Shown here: positions 24,909 through 36,729 of the stretch, one piece after another | Position numbering within the stretch: position 1 is the stretch's first letter | Layout of the letters: each line of letters opens with the position of its first letter | Assembly: GCA_019614645.1 (NCBI GenBank) | Contig: JABWDB010000001.1 | Coordinates: 7,748,001 to 7,812,000 of the forward strand | Origin: Stratiolaelaps scimitus | Taxonomy: Eukaryota; Arthropoda; Arachnida; Mesostigmata; Laelapidae | Direction: 5' to 3' | DNA: 64,000 nucleotides | The notes under the pieces: model-generated | Told to the model about the DNA's origin: nothing | The model's database searches: none | The model's input: only the letters and a program-made list of their open reading frames with translations | Program-made: the position numbers and the translations under genes

Positions 24909-27300
24909 GCGAAGAAGCCGACAGCTCGGGTTTGAATCGTGATTGGGGGAGGACTTATTCCCCGATGGTGAAATTTACATACGAAAAGCTGCTGCCTTCC
25001 ACGAGAACACAGGGTTCAGAAAGGGACTGCTTGTATGCCATGCGATGAGCCCATCTCTCTTGACCCGCGAAAAAGCTGCCAGTTCGGCTCGGACCACGGC
25101 AATGATCACCTGTTTCGGTTAGCAGCATGTGTGCAACACGCTTTAAAATCCGCAATACAAATCCCTCAAATCACTCCTATGCAAGTTCTCCTAAAATTCA
25201 GCAGAATCGAAGGCCTCGCGCGCAATATACAAGCGTTCCGATGAGAAACGAGATCATTTTTATCCGCTAAATGTTCTTCGCTATTTTAAACAGTCGCTAA
25301 AACTTACCCCGAAAAAATGAAGTTTAGCTTACAAAGTCAAATGCTGAAATTTTAATCTTCTCACTTTCTTCGTCTTCGTGGCCCTGTTTATCGACTTCGC
25401 ACAGCTGCACTGCAGACGCCTGCAGGATGGAGGACTTGCTTGCTTGGTGATGCCATGGCGCGGTATGAACTGAACCGAAGATGTTGGAGCAATAGCGAGC
25501 CCTCAGGCCAAGCGGGCGTATGTTTGGCTGTTTGTTCGTGTGTGCGTGTGTTTGTGTCTGAGTCTGCGCGTCTTCTGTGTCGTTGGGGATGTCAAGCAGC
25601 TGCCGGCTTGCTGAGAACGGGGTGGATGTTGCAGCACAGCAGCGCGCACGACAGTGGGGACGTGTGAGAGAAAAGAGAGCGGACGAAATTGCATTGACAT
25701 CCTTAGAGCCCCACAGCACCCGACGCGTCACCCCCTGCTTTCTTCCTCGGTCCCGCAGTCGGTCAATAGTCGGCAGCAACTCTACAGGTCTGTCTGACAA
25801 CGACGCCCCGAACGCCAGCACGCCCGGCACAGTCGTGCTCCAGCACCACTAGGAGCCAGAGGGGGCGTTGGAGTCATCGAACGGAACATCCGCACTGCTG
25901 CTGCAATCGCGGGGATGGCAAAATTACATTCGCACTCGTCGTTGTCGACGAGTCAGATGCCCTGCGACCCTGCGAGCGAACGAGAGCCGGAGGTCGCTAC
26001 GGCAGCCGCACCAGCACCCGCGCCACGACGATGGTCTCTCTATTAAAAGCACCCCTGCCTGACTGCGTCCCAAACGACACGTCCCAAGCTATTGCAACTT
26101 GCCCATCACGACGCCCCCATTCTCTGCGAAGGGGTAACCTTGTGAAGCAGAGAGATGTGTAAGGGCAGGGCGGAGTTACCCTGTGTTGGCGTCAACAAGC
26201 GCCGCCTGTCGCCGGCAACCCGGCATCTGGGTTCGGGCTCTCGACGTTGTCCAGACTCGTCGGTTGCCCGCTGACAATTCTCACGCTTGCTATTCGGCGT
26301 TGTGCTGCCACCCCGTTGTTATGCTCTGCCTCGCCTTGTACCGGCAGCAGACTCGGATCCCGGATCATCGCAGCTGGGACCGTCGGCCTCGGCGATGGCG
26401 GTGCCGGCGTTCGCCAAACTGACGTCGGCTTAGGTTGCGGGAAACGGCGGGCCAGGAGAAATGTGGGAACAGATCCAGAGAACGGCACCGGCCGTACATA
26501 CAAAAGTAAAAGAACAACTCTCCGGCAATACCAAGTTCTTCAGATCTGTTTATCCTGAAATCTGGAGCACCCACGGTTTCCCAGCCAGCGGGTCATTAAA
26601 AGTCAGATTTATACACTGAACGCTAAGGATTGCACGCAGGACAAAGACGGCTAGACGGGGCTTATGACCTTCTAGTATTTGATTATGGCTGGGTTGTTAT
26701 ATTATTGTTGGGATAAGGGATTTAACGTTTACTAAGCGCGTGCACGCGTTGTTTCTTGTCTTTCCTTTTAAAGTTTGTTGAAGACCCCAGTATCTGTATG
26801 TGTCCTTAAGCAATATGTATACAGTGAAGCACACTGTAAATGTATTCATGTTACCGTTACATGTATATATTTGTCTTGGTTGCTACTTTTGGGCAATAAC
26901 TCACTTCGCATTGGATACTAAGTATTTATTGCCGGAGTTGTATTATAGTTGGGCGATGTCTAACGGTGGCACACAAGAGAATATGTCGATGATAGCAATT
27001 TGCAAAGTTGCGTTCAATCGATTGAGCGGCACATGCACCATGAACCGCGATGGTCCCGGCCTCGGGTGATCGTCGTGAAGCGTCCGTCTTGATACCGCCA
27101 TGTTTCAGCCGAAAGGCTGAGCGCCTTTCTAGGGCTTCAGTGTGTTTGCTGTACTTGTAGCTTGTACGCTATTAAACCCAAGAGCATCGCTTTGTCCTTG
27201 AGTTACACGTCATCACAAAACCTTCATGTGTGTTCTGCAGGGAATATTCGGGCTTAGCTTAAGCCTCTTAAGTGGACGAGGAACTGACGTATTTTGAACA

Positions 27301-30300
27301 AACTAGAGAGACCCATGGAGGAAAAGCGTTTTGTTACCGTTGGGTCGCCCAGTGCCCATTGCTAATGGCAACGGTAACCGATCATATCGTCATTACGCTA
27401 CCCGAGCCAAAGGAGAGGGCAAACGCCGATTGGAACAGGAGGATATGCTCAAGCCATTTGACGTCAGATACGACTAACTGAAGCTCATGCTTAACGTGAT
27501 TACAAGGCAAACGATTTCAAACGAGCGCGGGCAGCACTGGCACTCGTAATAGCGGAAACGACAACACTAGAAGCAATAACAGCAACAACAACAACACTCA
27601 CGCATACGGAGAGGCAAGGCCATGCGCCCGCCCTCCCAAATGAGTGTTCTTCGTCTCGTCTGGTCGCTATCAGCCAAACACCGGAATACAATCGGACGAA
27701 AAACCGACTTTGTGGATCCTTGCCCTTAGCCCATCCAGCTTCAAGCCCCTGTTAGCTATCCCCCGCGTTTCCCACCATTCGAAGATCCTCTCTGCTTAGA
27801 GAGAGACACGCCCTTTCTTTCCACGTCGTCGTCTTTGTTTCTTAACCGTTCACCCAATGCGTCTGTCTCTTGAATCGGCTTGAACGTGACAGACGAGTCG
27901 CCATCGCCGATCGTCGTAGCCCATACGCACCGCTACCGCCTCGCCCATCGAACGGGGCGGCGACCATTGGATTCACCGCTTTCGCGGGCCAGACGGCTTT
28001 AATTCGTCGGCTGCATCAGGACCAGTGGTGGTAGCGGGGACGGCAGGGTAATTACCAGCACGGTGCCAGCGATCAGCCCGTTGTCGATGCTGTTGTTGTT
28101 GTCGTTGTCGCTGCCATCGTCGTCGTCGTCTTCGGCGCCCGTGGACGTTGGCACCGTCGCTGTATCCTCTTCTTCGACGAAGCGGCCCGCGCTCAGCGAT
28201 TGGCGATTGCTACCCTCCCTCCCGGGACGTTGGCTCGAAGGATTGCTGCCGCCGGCGCCGGCGCCGCCGCCCACAATGCCCCGACCGTCTCGTTCGTTTC
28301 AACCAGGCGGACAGCGACCGGTCGACCGACTATCATCTCCACGCTCTTTCTTAGCGTTCATTCGCCTCGCGTCCTTCTTTCTTCTTGGCTATCTCCCCTG
28401 TCTCTCTCCTCTATCTCTCCCTTCTTCGTCTCCTTCCTTGCCCTTTCGTTCATCTCTCGTAGTCGTCCGCTCTCCTTATTCTCGAAGTATTCGACCGGAG
28501 CAGACGAGCCGGGCAGGAACCCGGCCGATGGGGTTTGCCCGGAAAAGCGGGGGAGGGATTACCACTCTTCCCATCGTCGACATTCACAATAGCACTGGAC
28601 GCAGTGGGCAGGGTGCAGCCACCAGTCAGGCACAAGCTAAATATCGGGGGTGAGCGGGAGAGAGAGAGAGAGCGAGCACTATCGAGCCATCCCGTTAGCC
28701 GGCAGCAATAGCGGTGGCAATAGTGGCCGCCGGCTCCAGAAATGGGTGGAAAAGAGAAACGCAGGAGTTCCCTTATTTAGATTTGAATTTAAACGACGGC
28801 GATCCTTCTGGCTTCGTCTTTGTCGTTGCTATTGCCGGTGTTGTCATCGTCATCTCGAGAGCCCACCTCCACCCCTCTGTCTTTTCGCCTCTATTTTTTT
28901 TTCTCGAGCAACCATGGCTCTGCCCTGCTCTCAGCTTCGTTTTCTTTTTCCACTTCTGATCCCGTTTCTGTTCGTGATTTTTCTACTGGCTACCTCGAAC
29001 GCCCGCTGGTTTCCATTCTTCAGTTTGTCGTTCGTTGTGTCGGCCGTTGCTCTTTGTCCATTTTATTCGTTGCTGTCCCGAATCGGGGGCTGGCATCGGG
29101 CTTCGCCAAACCACCTCAGACGAACATGATCGTACTTACATCCCTCCTCTCACCTTTTCGCTTAGTGACGTTGCTGCTGCTGTCCCTTATCTGTCGAACC
29201 TCTCTCTCTTGCCGTTTACTGTTCTTTATCGTTTGTCGCTTCTTCTTCTTCGTGCCCGTCGCCAGACTTAAATGGTTGTCGAAGTCGTCCTCTCGAAAAA
29301 AGTCGCTTTCGCGGAAGCGTTTAGCGGTTAGTTTCCCTCAAAGGCAACAGCATACATCGAGTATCAGTAAATAACATATACATACCAAAGAAATAAGCGA
29401 ATGCTAAACGAATACATCTAGCAGCGTTCGATATACATGAATAAATGTTTTCGAAGAGGAACGACGATCATACATATCAGATATACCAACGCAAATAAAT
29501 ATATCGTATATCGTCGTTTAGGGGCAGGAGCACTATGTTAGGACGCTTCGGAACACCGGCTCGCATCTAAATCTGTCAGATTTGAGCGGGCTGGATGTAC
29601 AAATAAGTGCTACAGCTCCACTATCCACAACTCGTCCTACGTCACACCGAAAGAGTAGTAGAATCAAATGGCGAAACTTGAAACCGCGCCCTGTTGACTG
29701 ACAGCATAGCAAGCGTGGAGTCTTTCTGACTCAACTGCTCATTATTAGCGATCTCGTAGAGTAGTGGTGGGAAAAGTGTGCTTGCAAAAATATAATACAA
29801 TTTCGTAACGGACATCTATATAAGCATTCGTTCCTCTCTTCTTTATGATTAAATAGAATGCTTTGACATTACCAAAGAAGAATACAGTTGTGGCGTTCGC
29901 GTGTGCCATTGCTAACAACTTGCTCAAGTGAAATATGCGGAAAAACGAATTTCGTTTTTCAGACCGGAGACCGGGCGATAACCTGTGCCAAGTCGCACCA
30001 TGCGAAATTCTGCATTGAAACCTTTTCAATGCATGGTGGCGATCATCTATAAAAAATTGATAAAAGAAGAGTCTGGAAAATACTTTGTCGCCTCCCAGCG
30101 CCTCAAGATAAACCCTCCCCTTTTAGGATTCTGTGTTTTCTGTCATCAGTACAAGGAGCAGGGTACTATGAGAGCTTTAGTTATGTTTACAATCAATGTT
30201 ATGTTTTGATGTTATCTAATTTTTAGATGCGAAGATGCATGCTGCATATTAGATCGTAATTAGAATTTCTTAATGATATTCGTGGTTGTTCCAAGTTAGC

Positions 30301-33300
30301 CCATCTTGCAGGGAAACGCGGGGTAGACACAAGGTTAGATGTATGGAACACATGTTACCTACTGACAAGTATGCGAGTAGACCGCCATTTTCAAACAAGC
30401 TGCACAAACTAACAAAATGTTTATTACCGAACGCCAGTCAGAACTTGGCCCCAAAGTTGACCATGTTTCGACATTACCTGTGTTGTGATTCTCGCTGTAG
30501 TCGTACGCGTACAGCGAATAAATCCACTGCAAATCGACGATGAATAGGCTGAATCTACTAGATGAGATAAGGCACTTACAGAGAATACTGAAACTAACAT
30601 TTTTCAATACGGTGACCTGGGTGACTCGGAAGTCGAAATATACTCAGTCGACTATTATTACATTGAAGCCGTATTTTTTTGTACTTCCTAAGCTAGCGGA
30701 CTCCATAGCCGCTGCTCTTCGTCCTCTCTTGCTAGCACAACGATGCTGTGGTGGACAATGAACATGGATGGCCGGGTGGCTAGCTGCCCAGTGACGACAG
30801 ACCAGGGACGACCGCCCGGCCGAGGGCCAGCCATGTATTTGCTTGTCGCTTCGAAGCCGCTCCCTCGCTCGCTCTCTACCACCCTTTCACCGGCCAAACA
30901 ACGACAACGACGTGTTCGAAGCACCAGAAGGGCAGCAGGTCTTTGTTTCCGGACGACCGCCGAACGCGGTTGTTATTTGCTGTTTTATCATCGGCGTCAT
31001 CGTCTGTCGTTCGTGGCTGGCGTTGCTGTTTGTTGTCCGTTCAGCCTTTCAGTGGCGCTCGGTTCCGGGTTTCGAAAGGCATAGCCTCTCGAGCGGCATT
31101 GAGAACACAGAGCTACCTAGATACAGGTTAGCGCCGTTACTCTGGCCAGCATCGACATGTGCACATACATACGCGTACGTTCGTTGGCTGGTTGCCTGCT
31201 TGCTTGGCGCGGCGATGATCGTCCGCCATAGAGGCCGCGCTCCCCCACAAAAGACGAAGATTGCAGCCGCCTGAGACGAATCAATCGCGATGGGAACAAA
31301 GAGCCCATCGACCTTTTTTCTGACGCCCCAATTCCCCACAGCGTTTCGGGGCCATCGAACCCACCAAGTCCTGATACTGCTCCACTGTAGAGTCCTGCCC
31401 GGTGGGGCTGGTACGAGCCCGTATCGGCCCATCCATGCTTTGCCGCATCTTCTCGTCTCGAGGTTGAGGGACGACAAATCAATCAATGCTATATAGCAGG
31501 CAGGCACGATAATGATAATACAATATCTCCTCGCCATGGCTCACCACTCACCTGCTTTCTCTACTTTTCTGCAACGCTTCTTCTCGCCCACTGCAGACAT
31601 CCCGAAAGAAGCTCAGCGCAAACCTAGTCTTTGGCAAGCAGCTAAGAACTGAAGTTAATTCGTCCTTCGAAAGAAATAGTTTCACTGCTTATCATTCTAA
31701 ACGTAACCTATAGTGACTCGAGCCATCATCTATTTATGAATATAGTCATCTTGTTCAATAGCATATTGATGGCATGCCTGATGGTGACTATTTTTTTTCC
31801 TTGAAACCCTGAAGCAGTCCACGTGGTGGTTCAATGACATCCAATTATCTGTTGTAAAACCATCTGCAAAGATAACCGTTGAGCAATGGTGATTTCCATA
31901 GTGTAATTCATATGGAATTGAACAAGAATAGAGCAGACTGTCACACAGCGGAGCAGAAATGGTGGTTGAATAGGAGCCACCTGTATTAGAGTCTTTATCG
32001 CTGACGTTGCTATCAAAGCATGAACGTCTTCAGTCGAAAACGTTGGTGGGGGCTCGGAGCCACCGAACAGGATCGCAAGCTTCTGTGGGGGAAAGAAGCG
32101 ACCGCCACAGAGATTTACTCCGCTCGCCCCTTTCTTAGCAAAAGCAATGAGAGGACGAAGGGCGGCTTCTGCAGGGAGCAGAAAAAGGAGAAGACGAGGA
32201 AACGAGGAAAAAAGGATAACATCAGAATAGAAAGAAAATACAACGAGAGAGAGAGAGAGAAAGTAAGAGGGTGAAAGGATAAAGGAGTAAGGATAGGGGT
32301 GCAAGAACCGAGAGCAGATTCGAGGCGTGATGAAGATGAGGTAAAAAGGGGATCGGTTTCTTCGATGGCGGTGCCAGCGGCAGGAGCAGCACTAGCAGAT
32401 GAGATGGATCGTGTCCGCACGGGCCGAGGCACAGCCACGAGACGATCGAATCCCTGTCCCGACGGACGCGATATTGGCCGACTTGTCCTGGCCGTGCTAC
32501 CTATACGCGTCTACAGCAGAGCTCGTGCTAGTGCCCAATTGCCTTAATTCGCTTATATAATAGTAGTGGAAGTAGCAGTGCTTTGTACTAGTAGTATCTT
32601 TTTTTGAGGGCCGCACGACCGGACCCCGATCAGCCCATCTGGCCAACTGACAGAAGGGCTAGCGCAGAACGCGGCGTTTTCGTAAAGAAACGGTCGAAGA
32701 GGACGGTCCATTGAAGGCCCTCTGGCTACCGGTCTTGCTGGCCTCTGCCCGACGATTGCTACTGCCCTGAGGCGCTAGCTAGGCGAACGATTATGGCAGT
32801 GAAAGCGCTCAGGACACGACTAGTGGAAGCCTGTTCAACTTCCTTTCCTAAGGCCCTTGCCTTGCGCTCAGCCAACTCTTTCAACTAAAACTTTTAAGAA
32901 CGCGATGGCGGAGTGTATTCCATGCCTCTGCCGGTTTTGCCTCACGTCTGCCACCATAGGGGTTGGTTACCACTCTGTCTATGTACGCCTCTAGTCTTGT
33001 CTGAAATTGACGGGCACAAGAAAGCAGAGAAGATTTTGCATGGCGCTTACCACTCTCTGGCTGCGACGCACTACACTATGGGCTCCCGTCTGAGCCGGGC
33101 CACTCGTCCAAAAAAGGAGTATCCCGGCGCTTCGCTCTTGCAGCGAAACTCATCGAGCGAGACTACTTTGTGGCCCTCTCCCGGCACCCTCACGGCCGTT
33201 GAAGGCTTATGCTACATGACCTCTTCTGCACTGCCCGGTCAGACAGGCTTCACCCGCACCGGCAGCGCTGCATCGGCTGCCAGCACCCGACGGCGTCGTC

Positions 33301-33529
33301 TCGCGTATTTGCTCCGGTGACTTCGTCGAGGTTGCAGAGAAATATTGCGGCATTTTTTGATAGAGAGAGAGAAAGAGGAGGCACGAGCTCTTGTCGAGAA
33401 GGGAGCTCATCTCATTCGAGCTGATCCTCCCTTTCTTACCGTGGCGCAAGCAGATGATATCGTCAGCAGTGTGTCTTACGTTAGCTGGCTGCATGGCTAA
33501 GGAATGCAACGTTTGGCCCTATTGTACTT

Positions 33530-33571
<42 letters not shown>

Positions 33572-33640
33572 TCACCCAGATCGACGCAGCACCACAGTGC
33601 AATAATCTGCATCGTTCATCTTGAACGCCTTGAACGCCTC
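27301..33640. other. Upstream non-coding region, block 6
   Basis: GC-rich from 27,300 to 29,300 and 30,700 to 33,450, AT-rich between. From about 28,060 to 29,300 the plus strand is strongly pyrimidine-biased, which keeps several frames open (196, 159 and 184 codons) without any domain I recognise. On the minus strand near 28,000-28,270 an acidic Asp/Asn-rich frame runs into a short hydrophobic stretch, but no initiator or acceptor supports it. (GA)n runs lie at about 28,655-28,675 and 32,241-32,262. A (TA)n run lies at 33,533-33,564. Nothing here is firm enough to call a gene. Confidence 0.45.
33533..33564 (+). repeat. (TA)n microsatellite
   Basis: About 32 nt of uninterrupted TA followed by a short CA run. 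Confidence 0.9.
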
Positions 33641-36580
33641 TCACTTTCTGGCTGTCTATCTACCAGGGAGTACACTGGTAGATTTCTTTTCTAAAGCATA
33701 GATCGCCCTCGGCTCCAATATATACACGTATATGTATAGGCAAGTGACGTAAATTAAACTGCACGTTGCTTTCGATACTTGTCTATATACATAAGCAAAG
33801 TAGGCCAGCAGCAGTACTGATATAACTCGTCTTCCGTTGCTAACAGGCAATGGTGGACTTCTGTGAGCTTTAGCCGGTGCCGCCGCCGCTGCTGCTGCCC
33901 TGATACAAAAGCTATGATGTTTGCTGTAGAGAGAGTTGGTATTTAGTGGGACGCGCTGGAAGGTTTGTTGCAAACGACGGGACGATGGGACGACTGCCAT
34001 GAAACGGGAAAGCACCGATGGGGAGGCTTGTTCGGAGTTTCTTTGGGCGACCCCGAACCTAGTGAGTGGCCGATCTGTGGCATAATACTGCACTGTGTGT
34101 ATGTATGTGTGCATGTGTCTTCATGCTCGATGTCGTCGACGTTTTCTTGTGAGCTCTCTTCGTGCGCCGCTAGCCCGAGGGGATGAAAGTTGCCAATTTC
34201 AAAAACTCAAGCGCACCCTAGACGGCGCCGATCGACAGCGGCAGCGGTGTCGGCGGTGGCAGAACTCGCGAGTCGCGACATCGTCTCCGTTCAAACTCCC
34301 TTCTTCTAGCTCATTCGCGCACGAGTAACTATCTGCTCACTAACATCGGTTTTCAAGCGTCTATCGGCCTCCTCCTCCTCCAACTCATATGTTTTGCATG
34401 CATGCATCTACTGTTGCCCTCACTAGTACTACTACTTCTACTGACAACTGCATCGTCACGCATCGTGGTGCGTCGACCAAAAATCACGCCCCCCCCCCAG
34501 TTAAAAACTCGTTGGCGCGTGGTCTCTGCTGCACAGAGAACAGAGCGCAAGATATTATACATTCATCGGAATCAACACCCCATTATCATTGCTTTATACT
34601 TGAGGGTAATAGCTTTTACTTCTTTAATTACTTCACTTTCATTACCCGTTTGTATTCGGCACACTGGAAGATGTTAGCTCCTTACGAATAATGCATAGCG
34701 GTGTTCGAAATCCACTAATTTACACGATTCATTTTGAATCAGAAGCGCATCCCATGTCCAATTTCGGCATAATAACTGCATAGCAGATATTAGGTCTAAT
34801 AGCCTTGTGTTATTATATTTTTTAATAGCGCTGTTTCATGCACACCGGGCTTCGCGAGCAAGGTGTTCCCGCACTGTTTGCGCGACTGTGCCGACCACAA
34901 CCAAAGCGCCTATGTGTAACCCCTCCACTGGAAAAACCGCAAACCGGGACAGACTCCGGTGCCGTTATCTAACATTATTTCGAGGTCTGTTCTCTCCGCG
35001 CGCCTTAGGCTACATCGTTCAATGGCCGCTGAGCCAGGGATTTCTGTCTCATAATACTATTAGGCTTTGTAGGCCTAATAGCATCCTAAGGAACCTGAAT
35101 AAGGAAGCGGTTATCTAACTGCAAAAAATTCCTTCCTACACAGCCAATCAAGGCTTGAGAGGTCTGAGCTCAGAGAGTGAAAAATATATGAACCGTCAGG
35201 TTAATGAAGTTTATAGGAGATTGCATGCCTAAGGGACGTCATGTCCGCTAACGTTTTTCGCGAGTAAGGCCAACTCCAAGGCGGCTTACAGATACAGCCC
35301 GAATCGTATATTCTTTAGATAGTCTATATTTTCATGCATTGGAATAGGGACGGTGATGTCGTGTTTGCCAAATGTAATTACGTTGAAGCTCACCAAGGTC
35401 GAATTCTAGTCAAACGCATCAAGCAAGGGACATACATTGCTCTGTTTGACGATATTTAAGCGAAAGGATATGCTCTGAAGCTTCAACTTCTGAGACACTA
35501 TGTACCGTATAATAGATCGGGTATGGCTATAAGTGGAAGCTGTCAAAAGCTATTATACTATAACCATACGAAGCGCCATCGCTCGCGTGGTGGTCCACTT
35601 GCTAATGGCTGTCTTGGTTTTGCCACTTTGCGACAGCCAGTTGAAACATAGGCAGGATTTCATGGCAACCGTCACCATCCAGCAGTCTACAACTATTCGC
35701 TATTTTTAGTGGGGAGGTTCGCGAGTGTCAGATACACTAACAATACTGGCGGCCTTCAGTAGTTGCGTGGGACTCACAAGCTCACTAAACCTGGGAAATC
35801 CCCCCCTCCCCCCCCAAAACAGCCTTGGCATGACATCAATACAACAGCTACTCACTACAAAGTTGAGGCACATATTCCTTTTTTGTTTGCTATCGTAATA
35901 GGATCGACGATGCCCCGAGCAGAACATTGAGAATACGCAGCGACACTTGAGCTTCAGACCTATGCCCGTGCGATACGCTTCAGGGTCGTTTTCATCTTAG
36001 AATAATATCATAGCATAAGTTCTGTTCACAACAAAAGAGGCGTACATCTCTCGGTTGCGGTAGCAATTCGCGTGGCACCCATTTGAGCAGAATCTGACCG
36101 AACAGACATGGAATATCGCCCATTAAGGAAAGTCTCTGGAAGCAGTGTATACGACTTTATTTATTAAAGCGCTATTCAGAGTTACCACTGACATGGGAAT
36201 TGATGCTCTGTGTGACTCATCTTAGACCTCCTCCGGTAGCCTAATACACCCTGTTATGATCAGGACTTCATGTTGACTTCGAAATCAGTCGACACTGGAC
36301 TCGATCGAGCGCCGATGAATCCAGCGCGGGAGATCAAAACGAACTGCTGAAGACAGGAAATAGAACATATGCTTCAAATCGAGTTTTTGTGCCTTTTCGT
36401 ACCTGTGCCCTCGTTTTGTCACTCACTGTAGCTATTATATATTTTAAGCTAAAGCCAACCATGGCGAATTTTTAAGTTAGGCCCTATAGAAATTGGCCCG
36501 ATTCCTCCCAAGTGAACTTTAGTTAGGTAGCAAGATACATGAACGCAGAGATAGATGTTAGATAATATAAATACATGTAT

Positions 36581-36588
<8 letters not shown>

Positions 36589-36619
<31 letters not shown>
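36589..36619 (+). repeat. (TA)n microsatellite
   Basis: About 31 nt of TA dinucleotide, followed about 90 nt later by a second TA array. Confidence 0.9.
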
Positions 36620-36625
<6 letters not shown>

Positions 36626-36708
36626 ATGTATAGATGTAGAACATACACGAACTTACACAAGTTATGTAACCAAGAGCATACAACTTACGTCTACTTATTA
36701 TTACTATG

Positions 36709-36729
36709 TATATATATATATATATATAT
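36709..36729 (+). repeat. (TA)n microsatellite
   Basis: About 21 nt of TA, the second of a close pair. Confidence 0.9.

Larger units (their letters stand above)
20301..27300. other. Upstream non-coding region, block 5
   Basis: Alternating AT-rich (20,500-20,800; 26,650-27,050) and GC-rich (21,300-22,400; 23,000-24,500; 25,350-26,500) segments. Open frames up to about 182 codons (minus strand 23,911-24,459) have no recognisable domain and run opposite equally long frames, the pattern expected from composition. It holds a G-run at 23,799-23,815 and the (TA)n-cored inverted repeat at 24,787-24,908. No gene is supported. Confidence 0.5.

Noticed and set aside
28063..28653. A 196-codon gene on the plus strand
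   Set aside because: Ser/Pro/Leu-rich frame produced by pyrimidine bias, with equal openness in neighbouring frames, no domain and no splice evidence.
35600..36400. Possible transposase or reverse-transcriptase remnant in the AT-rich block
   Set aside because: No frame above about 75 codons and no recognisable catalytic motif on either strand.
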